Below are positions 12,275 through 19,832 of a DNA stretch of 64,000 bases, in pieces; positions within the stretch are counted from its first letter, which is position 1, and the number at the start of each line of letters is the position of its first letter. Origin of the DNA: Clostridia bacterium. GTDB lineage: Bacteria > Bacillota > Clostridia > Christensenellales > Christensenellaceae. Position numbers and translations under genes: made by a program. The stretch is taken from positions 1 to 64,000 of the forward strand of contig JAFRTU010000009.1 in NCBI GenBank assembly GCA_017439085.1, written 5' to 3'. The notes beneath the pieces were generated by a model. That model worked only from the letters and a program-made list of their open reading frames with translations, made no database searches and was not told where the DNA came from.

Positions 12275-12280
12275 ATTATA
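12275..12280 (-). promoter_or_regulatory. Likely -10 of DUF819 gene
   Basis: Perfect TATAAT on the minus strand 30 bp before the start; the -35 region (TTTTAT) is poor. Confidence 0.45.
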
Positions 12281-12350
12281 CCCAATATCTCTATGAGATA
12301 AAACCACATGAATTATATGGAAAAAGCGGGCAAGAGGGAACGGACTTGTG

Positions 12351-12356
12351 TATAAT
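12351..12356 (+). promoter_or_regulatory. Likely -10 of phosphoribosyltransferase gene
   Basis: Perfect TATAAT 37 bp before the start at 12393; no clear -35. Confidence 0.45.
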
Positions 12357-12392
12357 AGACCACGTAAAAGAAAAAGACAGGAAAGAGGACTT

Positions 12393-12914
12393 ATGAAAGG
12401 ACTTACAGAAAGGATCAAGGAGAAACTGCCGAACCATACGATCGGAAGATACGATCTTCTGCCGGTGCTGGTGGACAGGGAACTCTCTGATGACATAACA
12501 GAAGTGCTGTCAGAACCATATGAAGGTATTGCAGAGGTGGTAGTCGCACCGGAGGCTATAGGATGGATACTTGGAGAGAAGATAGGAGCGAGGCTCAACA
12601 TTCCCATGATCCCGCTACGCAGAGGAGAGAAGCTTCCCTATAATTCAGATGAACTCTACAGCGTGGCCTTCATGGACTATCAGCTCAAACGCAAATCTTT
12701 AGAAGTTGCCAAAGATGCTGATCTCAGGGGAAAGAAAGTGCTCATAGTGGATGAACTCATAGAGACGGGAGCACAGATAAAGGCGGTGATGGCCTTGCTG
12801 GAGAAATTCGGATGCACGGTGATAGGGATCGCAACAATCTATTCCATACCCTCCGTCCGGACTCTCAGATGGAAGGAAGAAGGACTTCTGACGGCTATAA
12901 CTGAAGAACTCTGA
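12393..12914 (+). CDS. Phosphoribosyltransferase family protein
   Basis: A 173-residue type I phosphoribosyltransferase, closest in style to adenine phosphoribosyltransferases. It has the 13-residue PRPP-binding motif VLIVDELIETGAQ and an upstream AEVVVAPEAIGWILG segment matching the APRT substrate hood region. The usual APRT motif has acidic DD in the loop, whereas here it reads DE. ATG 12393 was chosen because GAGGAC precedes it; the ORF could extend to 12348 but would then overlap the -10. The substrate is not certain; purine salvage is the best guess. Confidence 0.78.
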   Translation: MKGLTERIKEKLPNHTIGRYDLLPVLVDRELSDDITEVLSEPYEGIAEVVVAPEAIGWILGEKIGARLNIPMIPLRRGEKLPYNSDELYSVAFMDYQLKRKSLEVAKDADLRGKKVLIVDELIETGAQIKAVMALLEKFGCTVIGIATIYSIPSVRTLRWKEEGLLTAITEEL

Positions 12915-12918
12915 TATG

Positions 12919-12964
12919 AAGGCATAAAAAGAAGGCTGGTAATCCAGCCTTCTTTTTATGCCTT
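12919..12964 (+). terminator. Bidirectional terminator
   Basis: Perfect 21-bp stem (12919-12939 with 12944-12964) and a TAAT loop. The T-rich arms act as U-tracts on either strand, so it serves both the phosphoribosyltransferase and the convergent PBP gene. Confidence 0.9.
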
Positions 12965-12973
12965 AGATAAATA

Positions 12974-15052
12974 TCAGTGACCGTAACGCAGGAGGACCTT
13001 TGCTATGTCATGCCTGTGATCATTGGAGCTTCTTGGTCCGTCCACCATGACTACCACGAGCCTTTCCTCATCCATATCCTGATACCAAGTGCAGACCCAG
13101 GCTATCTTCTGTTTCTTGTTGTCTCCTTTAAGAGCAGTACCGGTCTTCGCTGCAAGAGTGAGCCCCTCGGTTTTCAGTGCTTTTGCAGTACCGTTCGTGA
13201 CGACCCGTTTCAGAGAATATGTAAGAAGATCGATCGTATCTGTCTGCATGACATTTGTCTTCCAATATTCTTTAGTCGCCTGATAGAGAACGTCTTCGTT
13301 TCCCTCACTGTCATATTTACTGATCTTTTCCACAAGTCTCGGGACTACCATGTTTCCGCTGTTTCTGAATACGGAATACATGCTTGCGATCTGTATCGGG
13401 GAGAGCAGGAGTTCTCCGTGTCCGAAAGACATGTCGGAGAGCATCTTTCTGTTGAAATCCGTTCCTTCGTTTATGAGATTCGATTTAGCCACACCTATGT
13501 CGAACGGTACGGTCTCTCCGATCCCTATTTTCTTCATGTAATCCATGAACATGTCGCCGCCCATCTGAAGAGCGACCCATGAAAAGTAGATGTTGTCGGA
13601 GAATCTTATTGCGGTATCCAGATGCAGGTCAGCATCAGGGGTCTCATTTCTTGTGACAGGGTCCCAGTACCAGGTCCCGCTCGGGATCCACTGATTGTTC
13701 TTGATCTTATAGGGGAAGATGGAATACCTTTCCACAATACCATTCTCAAGAGCCGGAGTCACGGTAAACGGCTTTATGGTCGAACCGGGAGGATAGAGAC
13801 CCTGAGTTACCCTGTTTACGAGTGGTGCAAGACTTTCTTCGTTGGTCAGCTGTTCATATTCTGCGTCCGATATCGGGAAGGAGAATATATTTGGGTCAAA
13901 ACTCGGAAGTGATATCTGCTCCTTTACGTAGCCTGTCACCGGATCCATGACTATGCTTACACCGGTCTGTTTCTTGCTCAGCTGGGAGGACATGAGATAG
14001 TAACCCTCCTGCTGAAGGGTATGATCGATGGTGAGGATTATGTCCGCACCGTTGACAGCAGCCTGTTCATATAAGGTCCTTACGAACTGTCCGTCCGGAT
14101 TGTACAGTCTGTATGCGAATCCGTTCTTCGGCTGAAGCAGGGAGTCGTATCTCGCCTCGATACCGGTCTTTCCTATGATATCCGTTTCAAAGCCCTGTTC
14201 GCGAAGGCTCTTTATCTGTTCCTCGTTTGCCGTGGAGGCATAGCCGACGATATGAGCATACAGTTCTCTGTATGGGTAATATCTCTGGGGAGTCAGATGA
14301 TCATTTATGTACACGCCGTCAATGGCTTCCAGCTGTTCTCTCTTGTCGGCAGGGAGCTTGCCCTTGGGATAGACGTAAGCTGCGACCTCGCCGTAATTGT
14401 GTTCGACTGCAGAATTGTATCTCTCCCTGACCTTGACCATGTCTTCGGCACTCATACCGGTGATTGCGGCGATCCTGTTCAGGACAACATTTATGTTTGT
14501 TTCCTCGGCAACAGCTATTGTGACAGTCTCTGAATAGTCATTCACGGCTATTGCGGTCTTGTCTGAGGTAAAGATCTCTCCTCTGTTTCCGGTTAGGGTG
14601 GTTCTGGTGATCTTGCTGCCTGTACGGTAATCCTTAAGGAGCATGTCCTTGTTGTATTTCAGAAAGAAGTTGGTACCATCCTGAATGATGTACAGTGAAG
14701 CCGTGTTGGAGACGGTGAACTCGTCTCCGTGATGGTAATCGATTGTATATTTGAAGACATCGTATCCTTTTTCTATGCCGATCTCAGTGTCTCTTACGGA
14801 TATGGAAGTAATGCCTAAGGCATCTATAATTGCTTTTGCATTGTTGACAAAGGAGTCCCTGCTTATACTTCCGGTCCTGTTCCAGAGACATGAATAAGCG
14901 GACGAGAAGTCCATGAGGCGCAGAGACTGAACGAAATCATCGCAGATCTCGCTTGCAGTGCGCTTGGAAGTGCATCCGGGGATCAGCATCAAAGAGAGGA
15001 GAAACACGGATGAGGTTATGATTAAAATGAAATTTCTTACGGCTTTCTTCAT
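12974..15052 (-). CDS. MecA-type class B penicillin-binding protein (lipoprotein)
   Basis: D,D-transpeptidase that cross-links peptidoglycan outside the membrane. ATG 15052 gives 692 residues beginning with a lipoprotein-like signal (MKKAVRNF...IPGC, Cys27). Next comes an NTF2-like MecA_N domain (about 30-150), a PBP dimerisation region, and a transpeptidase domain with the three active-site motifs STIK (about 424), SDN (about 485) and KTGT (about 636). This architecture is that of PBP2a/PBP3-type proteins, often of low beta-lactam affinity, although resistance cannot be read from sequence. There is no Shine-Dalgarno; a promoter -10 lies just 7 bp before the ATG. A longer ORF from 15109 would bury the signal peptide and is rejected. 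Confidence 0.92.
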   Translation of the reverse strand: MKKAVRNFILIITSSVFLLSLMLIPGCTSKRTASEICDDFVQSLRLMDFSSAYSCLWNRTGSISRDSFVNNAKAIIDALGITSISVRDTEIGIEKGYDVFKYTIDYHHGDEFTVSNTASLYIIQDGTNFFLKYNKDMLLKDYRTGSKITRTTLTGNRGEIFTSDKTAIAVNDYSETVTIAVAEETNINVVLNRIAAITGMSAEDMVKVRERYNSAVEHNYGEVAAYVYPKGKLPADKREQLEAIDGVYINDHLTPQRYYPYRELYAHIVGYASTANEEQIKSLREQGFETDIIGKTGIEARYDSLLQPKNGFAYRLYNPDGQFVRTLYEQAAVNGADIILTIDHTLQQEGYYLMSSQLSKKQTGVSIVMDPVTGYVKEQISLPSFDPNIFSFPISDAEYEQLTNEESLAPLVNRVTQGLYPPGSTIKPFTVTPALENGIVERYSIFPYKIKNNQWIPSGTWYWDPVTRNETPDADLHLDTAIRFSDNIYFSWVALQMGGDMFMDYMKKIGIGETVPFDIGVAKSNLINEGTDFNRKMLSDMSFGHGELLLSPIQIASMYSVFRNSGNMVVPRLVEKISKYDSEGNEDVLYQATKEYWKTNVMQTDTIDLLTYSLKRVVTNGTAKALKTEGLTLAAKTGTALKGDNKKQKIAWVCTWYQDMDEERLVVVMVDGPRSSNDHRHDIAKVLLRYGH

Positions 15053-15059
15053 AAATCTA

Positions 15060-15088
15060 ATTATACGGTCGAAAGGATGGTTTGAAAA
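15060..15088 (-). promoter_or_regulatory. Promoter of PBP gene, predicting a leaderless mRNA
   Basis: Minus strand: TTTTCA (15088-15083), 17 bp, TATAAT (15065-15060), 7 bp, ATG at 15052. Transcription should start at or next to the A of the ATG. Confidence 0.55.
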
Positions 15089-15131
15089 GAAAGCCGTTCC
15101 AGAATTCATACAAAATACGATTTTATGCGGG

Positions 15132-15161
15132 TTTTCATATTTTGATGAAACAGAGTATAAT
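15132..15161 (+). promoter_or_regulatory. Promoter of YabE-like gene
   Basis: TTTTCA (15132-15137), 18 bp, perfect TATAAT (15156-15161), about 30 bp before the TTG start. Divergent from the PBP promoter. Confidence 0.6.
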
Positions 15162-15190
15162 ATCTTTACTCTAGGAAAGGGCGGAATACT

Positions 15191-16102
15191 TTGAGCAAGA
15201 CTAGAAAGAGGGCAGTCAAGAGAACGGATATCTCGAAATTGTCTGATTCTTCCCAGTACTACAGGAAGAAGAGAAAAAAGGAAAGACTGTTGTCCCAGTC
15301 CTTTGCATCCCTTTTAGAGAAACTGAAAGGGAAGATTTCCTCTGTAGTGGGAAAGCTCAGAGCGAAAGCGAGAAGAGACAAGAAAGAAGTCAGAAGGGCC
15401 GTAATAGGGGAAGAAGAGATAAGACAACTGAAGAGGACAGAAACAAGAAACACGGCTGTTTTCTCAGCTGTTGTCGTAATATGTGCTCTCATCCTGATTG
15501 GCTCTGCGTTGCTGTTTTCCTCCGGTATACTGAACAGGAAGACCAGACTTTCTATAAATGACGCAGGAAGAGTCATAGAAGTGGAAACTGACAGGAGATT
15601 CGTAAAAGAGATACTGAAGGATAACCATATCGAGATCACAGCACCGGATATTCTCGTCAATGCTCCTGAAGAAGCGGTCACAGAGGGAATGGTCATAGAA
15701 ATAAAGAGAGCCTTCCCTGTAGTGATCAACAGAGGAAGGAACAGGACTGTGATCTACATGGTAGCGGGGACTGTGGGAGACGCCCTTGATATAGCAGGCA
15801 TAGAACTAAAGGATGGTGACCAGGTCTTTCCTTCTGTGACCGAGTTCATCAGCGGTGGTTCTGAGATAACTCTCATCATTACAGAAAAGAAGTATGAGAC
15901 CGAATATGTGAAGATACCCTTCGGAACGAAGTATATAAAACACAAAAAGGGAAATAAGACGGAAGCGGAAGAGTCTGAAGGCATGGCGGGCATTGAGAAG
16001 ATCACCTATCTTGTGACATATGTGAACGACGTGCCTACTGAGAAAAAGATAGTTCAGAGAGAAACGATAATAGAACCTGTTGATGAGATCAGGTATAAAT
16101 GA
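15191..16102 (+). CDS. YabE-like membrane-anchored DUF348/G5 protein
   Basis: A 303-residue protein starting at TTG 15191 after an AAAGGGCGG-like ribosome binding site. A very basic cytoplasmic N terminus (about 90 residues, Lys/Arg-rich) leads to one membrane segment (about 94-114). Outside lie DUF348-like ubiquitin-fold repeats (about 118-225) and a G5 domain at the C terminus (about 228-300). B. subtilis YabE and Rpf proteins share this layout but end in a 3D or resuscitation-type murein-hydrolase domain, which is absent here. The position after metG-tatD matches yabE. Likely role: cell-wall binding, without visible catalytic activity. Confidence 0.8.
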   Translation: MSKTRKRAVKRTDISKLSDSSQYYRKKRKKERLLSQSFASLLEKLKGKISSVVGKLRAKARRDKKEVRRAVIGEEEIRQLKRTETRNTAVFSAVVVICALILIGSALLFSSGILNRKTRLSINDAGRVIEVETDRRFVKEILKDNHIEITAPDILVNAPEEAVTEGMVIEIKRAFPVVINRGRNRTVIYMVAGTVGDALDIAGIELKDGDQVFPSVTEFISGGSEITLIITEKKYETEYVKIPFGTKYIKHKKGNKTEAEESEGMAGIEKITYLVTYVNDVPTEKKIVQRETIIEPVDEIRYK

Positions 16103-16112
16103 CGGAGGAGAT

Positions 16113-16319
16113 ATGGAGAATAAATACCTAAAGAGGATCAATGAGTTTTCCCGGATCGCAAAGGAGAGGGAACTGACGGATGAGGAAAAAAAGGAGAGGA
16201 ACGAAGTAAGGCAGAAATATCTGGAAGAGTTTCGGAAGAGCATGACTGCTATACTCGACAACACATATATCAAATATCCGGACAATACGGTCGAAAAACT
16301 GAAGAGAAAAGAAAAATAA
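16113..16319 (+). CDS. DUF896 (YnzC-like) small cytosolic protein
   Basis: A 68-residue charged helical protein of the DUF896 family (YnzC in Bacillus), function unknown. The conserved INEFSRIAKERELTDEE segment and KYLEEFRKS stretch are clear. ATG 16113 has a perfect GGAGGAG at 16104-16110, so the longer ORF from 16080 is not used. It lies 10 bp downstream of the YabE-like gene and probably shares its transcript. Confidence 0.88.
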   Translation: MENKYLKRINEFSRIAKERELTDEEKKERNEVRQKYLEEFRKSMTAILDNTYIKYPDNTVEKLKRKEK

Positions 16320-16323
16320 AAAC

Positions 16324-16363
16324 AAGTCCGGGGATAAGGCTATTTCGCCTCCCCGGACTTTTC
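16324..16363 (+). terminator. Bidirectional terminator
   Basis: Stem AAGTCCGGGG / CCCCGGACTT with an inner AGGC/GCCT helix. T-rich flanks on both strands serve DUF896 and the convergent lipoprotein gene. Confidence 0.85.
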
Positions 16364-16377
16364 CTTTCTGTCAAAAA

Positions 16378-17241
16378 TCAGTTCCCGGACTTTTTTGTCT
16401 CTTCCTGATCGAATATGCTGTCGCTGTCTTCGAGAGACGGAGCTTTCGGTACTTTCTTTGAAGAACCGCTGTTTTCATCGTTCTGACTTTTATGATCTTT
16501 TTTGCCTGTTGAGGACGCATCTGTGAGACTGATAGTGACTATATTGCCTTTATCATCATATCCGATGTCTATTACATCTCCAGGGCTGAGACCGGAAGGA
16601 GAGATCTTTTTCCCCGATCTGTCAAAAACGGATATCTCGGAAGACCTGACCGTAACAATGTGTTTAGGCTGATGGGAATCCTTATCGGCGTTATCCACTT
16701 TCTCATCCTTATCAGCTTTGCCGGAAGGATTGTCATCGTTATTACTCTTTTTGTTTTCTGAGGAGCTTGTATCCTGACCCGGTACCTGAGGTTTCTCATC
16801 AGTCTCCGGAGTCTTTTCCTGCTGCATATCCGGAGCGACCGGCTGTTCACCCTCTGCTGATGGGGCTATTGACGGTGGTTCCGTCTGTCCGTCGGGCTGG
16901 GGGAACTGTTGATCAGGGGCTTCGGGAGGTATATCGGGAGCACTTTCCGGCTTTCCTGAGGGAGGAGAGGGCAACTTACCGTCTTTCTCCTGCCCGGAAG
17001 TATCTTCTTTTTCTTCCATTTTACTTTTTTTCTGTTTAGAACTGCCTGATGACATCCCGATCGACAGCGTGATCGTATCATCCGATACGGAGACCACCGT
17101 TCCGCGCCTGGTCAGGGTTGCCTTTTCTTTCTGATCATCAGAGACCTTATCTGAGATGTCATTTTTCTTCCTGTTGTACATACAGCCTGCCAGAGAGGCT
17201 ATAAGCAACAGTACAAGCATGATAGATATAGTCTTTTTCAT
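16378..17241 (-). CDS. Lipoprotein with DUF5666-like fold split by a disordered insertion
   Basis: A 287-residue lipoprotein: signal ending LASLAGC (Cys20), AGGAGGT ribosome binding site. Residues 44-62 (RGTVVSVSDDTITLSIG) and 194-240 (IVTVRSSEI...DVIDIGYDDKGNIVTISL) together read like the strands of a small OB-type DUF5666 domain. Between them is a stretch of about 130 residues very rich in Pro, Asp, Glu, Ser, Lys and Gln, probably disordered. A second polar tail follows (245-287). No enzyme motif is visible. Exposure at the cell surface is certain only in so far as the lipobox is correct; the fold call is inference. Confidence 0.7.
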   Translation of the reverse strand: MKKTISIMLVLLLIASLAGCMYNRKKNDISDKVSDDQKEKATLTRRGTVVSVSDDTITLSIGMSSGSSKQKKSKMEEKEDTSGQEKDGKLPSPPSGKPESAPDIPPEAPDQQFPQPDGQTEPPSIAPSAEGEQPVAPDMQQEKTPETDEKPQVPGQDTSSSENKKSNNDDNPSGKADKDEKVDNADKDSHQPKHIVTVRSSEISVFDRSGKKISPSGLSPGDVIDIGYDDKGNIVTISLTDASSTGKKDHKSQNDENSGSSKKVPKAPSLEDSDSIFDQEETKKSGN

Positions 17242-17348
17242 GTATCAAGACCTCCTTATGTATTTTCGGCTTTATCATAAGGCCCGATGCTTAAATGAGC
17301 CTTAAACATGAAAAGGTAACGTGTATCGTAAAATGACTTCGGGAAAGG

Positions 17349-17354
17349 TATAAT
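17349..17354 (+). promoter_or_regulatory. Likely -10 of luxS-TCS operon
   Basis: Perfect TATAAT 30 bp before luxS; the -35 region is not recognisable. The preceding 90 bp to the divergent lipoprotein gene show no riboswitch. Confidence 0.5.
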
Positions 17355-17384
17355 TTTAGAAAAAGACCGAAGGAACCATTACAT

Positions 17385-17846
17385 ATGGAAAAGATAGCAA
17401 GTTTTACGATAAACCACGATACTCTTCAAAAGGGGATGTATGTCTCCAGAATAGACGGGGATGTAATAACTTATGATATTAGGATGAAGATACCGAACAA
17501 GGGAGATTATCTTTCCACCGGAGGGGCTCATACAATAGAACATCTGTTTGCCACTTATGCCAGAAATTCATACCTCACCGACAGGGTGATATATGTTGGC
17601 CCTATGGGCTGCAGGACGGGTTTCTATCTTCTCCTGCGAGATTCGGTTTCAAAAGAAGAAGCAGCGGACCTGGTAAGGGATTCTATGCGGTTCATTGCTT
17701 CCTTTGAAGGAGAGATCCCGGGAGCAAAAAGAAGAGAATGCGGTAACTATCTCGATCATGATCTTGATGAAGCAAAAACCGTTGCACTCGACATGCTCGA
17801 AGTGCTGAAGGATATGGGACCGGAAGACATGGTCTATCCGGACTGA
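17385..17846 (+). CDS. luxS: S-ribosylhomocysteine lyase
   Basis: Cleaves S-ribosylhomocysteine to homocysteine and DPD, the precursor of autoinducer-2. The 153-residue protein has the metal-binding HTIEH (His49, His53), Cys119 in the RRECGN context as third metal ligand, and the catalytic Cys76 in GPMGCRTGF. The ribosome binding site is AAGGA. Only 10 bp separate it from the response-regulator gene, so it probably shares a transcript with the two-component system. The partner nucleosidase gene (mtn/pfs) is not in the window. Confidence 0.97.
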   Translation: MEKIASFTINHDTLQKGMYVSRIDGDVITYDIRMKIPNKGDYLSTGGAHTIEHLFATYARNSYLTDRVIYVGPMGCRTGFYLLLRDSVSKEEAADLVRDSMRFIASFEGEIPGAKRRECGNYLDHDLDEAKTVALDMLEVLKDMGPEDMVYPD

Positions 17847-17856
17847 GGAGGAGACG

Positions 17857-18525
17857 ATGAGACTTTTGCTGGCAGAAGACGAGAGATCTCTGTCCAAAGC
17901 GGTCTGCGCTATATTGGAGATGAATCATTATTCCGTAGATGCCGTATATGACGGAGAAGAGGCACTGGATTACATAGACGCAGTCGGATATGACGGTATC
18001 ATACTGGATATCATGATGCCTAAAAAAGACGGGATCACTGTTCTCAGGGAAATGAGAAAAAAGGGAAATCACACACCCGTGATTCTCCTTACAGCGAAAT
18101 CAGAGATAGATGACAAGGTCGAAGGATTGGACAGCGGTGCAAATGATTATCTTACAAAGCCTTTCAGCTCGAAGGAACTTCTGGCGCGTCTAAGGGCAAT
18201 GATCAGAGTCAACTCGGTACAGTCTGACAGTGTATTAAGATACGGGAATATAGAACTGGACAGTGTGACATTTGAAGTAAGAGGCCCGGATGGGATAAGA
18301 AGATTATCAAATAAAGAGTATCAAGTATTGGAGATGCTGATGAGGAACCCAAACAATGTTATCTCTTCGGATACTCTCTTTGAATCCATCTGGGGACTCG
18401 ATACAGAAGTTGAACAGAACGTTGTATGGGTATATGTCTCATATCTGAGAAAGATCCTCAAGAGCATCGGAGGGAACATGAAGATCGTTGCCAAGAGAAA
18501 TCTGGGATACATACTGGAGGAATGA
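17857..18525 (+). CDS. OmpR-family response regulator
   Basis: A 222-residue DNA-binding response regulator: receiver domain (1-118) with acidic pocket AEDE, phospho-acceptor Asp51 (ILDIMMP), a TA switch (Thr79-Ala80) and Lys101 (LTKPF), then a winged-helix trans_reg_C domain (about 125-220) ending in NLGYILE. ATG 17857 is preceded by GAGGAGGAG. The cognate kinase follows after 3 bp. Target genes cannot be read from the sequence; the converging VTC-DUF4956-Cthe_2159 operon and luxS are the nearest candidates. Confidence 0.95.
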   Translation: MRLLLAEDERSLSKAVCAILEMNHYSVDAVYDGEEALDYIDAVGYDGIILDIMMPKKDGITVLREMRKKGNHTPVILLTAKSEIDDKVEGLDSGANDYLTKPFSSKELLARLRAMIRVNSVQSDSVLRYGNIELDSVTFEVRGPDGIRRLSNKEYQVLEMLMRNPNNVISSDTLFESIWGLDTEVEQNVVWVYVSYLRKILKSIGGNMKIVAKRNLGYILEE

Positions 18526-18528
18526 CAT

Positions 18529-19770
18529 ATGAGCAAGAAACTCAGAAAAAGATTCATCTTTACGGCCATGGTGTCAGTCACTCTGGTGCTGCTTCTCATA
18601 GTCGGAACGATAAATGTGATAAACTATACCGACCTGATCAAAGAGGCTGACGAGACCATAGAAGTCCTTTCTTCTGTATCAAAGGGACAGGATAATCCTG
18701 TTCCTCCGCCGGAAAAGGATGACAGGTCGTCAGACAGGAGAAGAGAGATAGGGGGTCGCGACCCTTTTGCTCCGGATTTTCTTGCGGAATCAAGATTCTT
18801 TACAACCGAGATCTCTGCTGATGGAACGGTAAAAGTCAAGAACATGGACAATATCCTGTCGGTCGATGAGAAAAAGGCAACTCAGTATACTGCTGAGATC
18901 CTGAAACTCGGAAAAAGCAAAGGATTCCTGGACAGCTTCCGATACAGAGTAACAGAGAACGGATCAGAGAAGACAGCCTTTTTTCTTGACTGTACCAGAA
19001 ATCTTCATACACAGAGGAGTTTCCTCGTGACGAGTATTCTAATCAGCGTCGGAGCGCTGATCATGATATCTGTATTGCTGACATTACTGTCAAAGAGGAT
19101 TATCAGGCCTCTGACAGACAGCTATGAAAAACAGAAAAGGTTCATAACCGATGCGGGACATGAGCTCCGTACGCCTCTTGCCGTGATAGAAGCTGATACG
19201 GAAGTCCTGGAGATGGAACACGGAAGCTCAGAGTGGACTGAGGACATACGTACTCAGGTGAGCCGTCTCGGAACGCTGACTGACGAACTCATATATCTCT
19301 CCAAGATAGAAGAGGGGGAGAAAACTGTGAAAACGGAATTTCCCGTTTCAGAGGTCTGCGAGGAAGTTTTGGCTTCATTTGAAAGCCTCGCCAGGACGGC
19401 AGAGAAAGAGATGATAAAGAACGTGGAAAGCGGCATTTACTATAATGGAGACGAAAAAGCGGTGAGACAGATGATCTCCATTATGACAGACAATGCGATA
19501 AAGCACAGTGATAAGGGATCAGTTGTTAGTGTCGGACTTTCAAGGAAAGGGAAGGGGATAGAGATCAGGACGGAAAACCTGGCTTCTGATATGTCGAAGG
19601 ATGATATCAGACATATTTTTGACAGGTTCTATCGTGGGGACAGTTCCAGGAGCACGAAAGGATATGGGATAGGTACCTCGGTGGCAAAAGCCATTGCTGA
19701 GGCACATGGAGGAGAGATATCAGCTGTCCTTGAGGGTAAAAGACTCATTATTACTGCATATCTGGCCTGA
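18529..19770 (+). CDS. Sensor histidine kinase
   Basis: A 413-residue membrane kinase. It has two membrane segments (about 12-32 and 163-183) enclosing an extracytoplasmic sensor of about 130 residues that starts with a Pro/Asp/Arg-rich stretch. There is no obvious HAMP domain. The HisKA domain has phospho-acceptor His211 (DAGHELRTPLA). The HATPase domain has the N-box DNAIKHS, the F-box-like IFDRFYRGD and the G-box GYGIGTSVAKA. It lies 3 bp after the OmpR gene and forms the cognate pair. The signal sensed is unknown; the sensor shows no recognised ligand domain. Confidence 0.93.
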   Translation: MSKKLRKRFIFTAMVSVTLVLLLIVGTINVINYTDLIKEADETIEVLSSVSKGQDNPVPPPEKDDRSSDRRREIGGRDPFAPDFLAESRFFTTEISADGTVKVKNMDNILSVDEKKATQYTAEILKLGKSKGFLDSFRYRVTENGSEKTAFFLDCTRNLHTQRSFLVTSILISVGALIMISVLLTLLSKRIIRPLTDSYEKQKRFITDAGHELRTPLAVIEADTEVLEMEHGSSEWTEDIRTQVSRLGTLTDELIYLSKIEEGEKTVKTEFPVSEVCEEVLASFESLARTAEKEMIKNVESGIYYNGDEKAVRQMISIMTDNAIKHSDKGSVVSVGLSRKGKGIEIRTENLASDMSKDDIRHIFDRFYRGDSSRSTKGYGIGTSVAKAIAEAHGGEISAVLEGKRLIITAYLA

Positions 19771-19789
19771 ACAATCGGATCCGGACAGT

Positions 19790-19822
19790 AAAAAAGACAG
19801 ATCGTTCGATCTGTCTTTTTTT
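19790..19822 (+). terminator. Bidirectional terminator
   Basis: Near-perfect hairpin (AAAAAAGACAGATC / GATCTGTCTTTTTT) between the histidine kinase and the convergent Cthe_2159-like gene; both arms give U-tracts. Confidence 0.9.
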
Positions 19823-19832
19823 GTTGCTTCTG

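Noticed and set aside
12286..12300. TATCTC-TAT-GAGATA inverted repeat upstream of the DUF819 gene
   Set aside because: Only six base pairs and unsupported by a neighbouring regulator; could be chance in AT-rich sequence.
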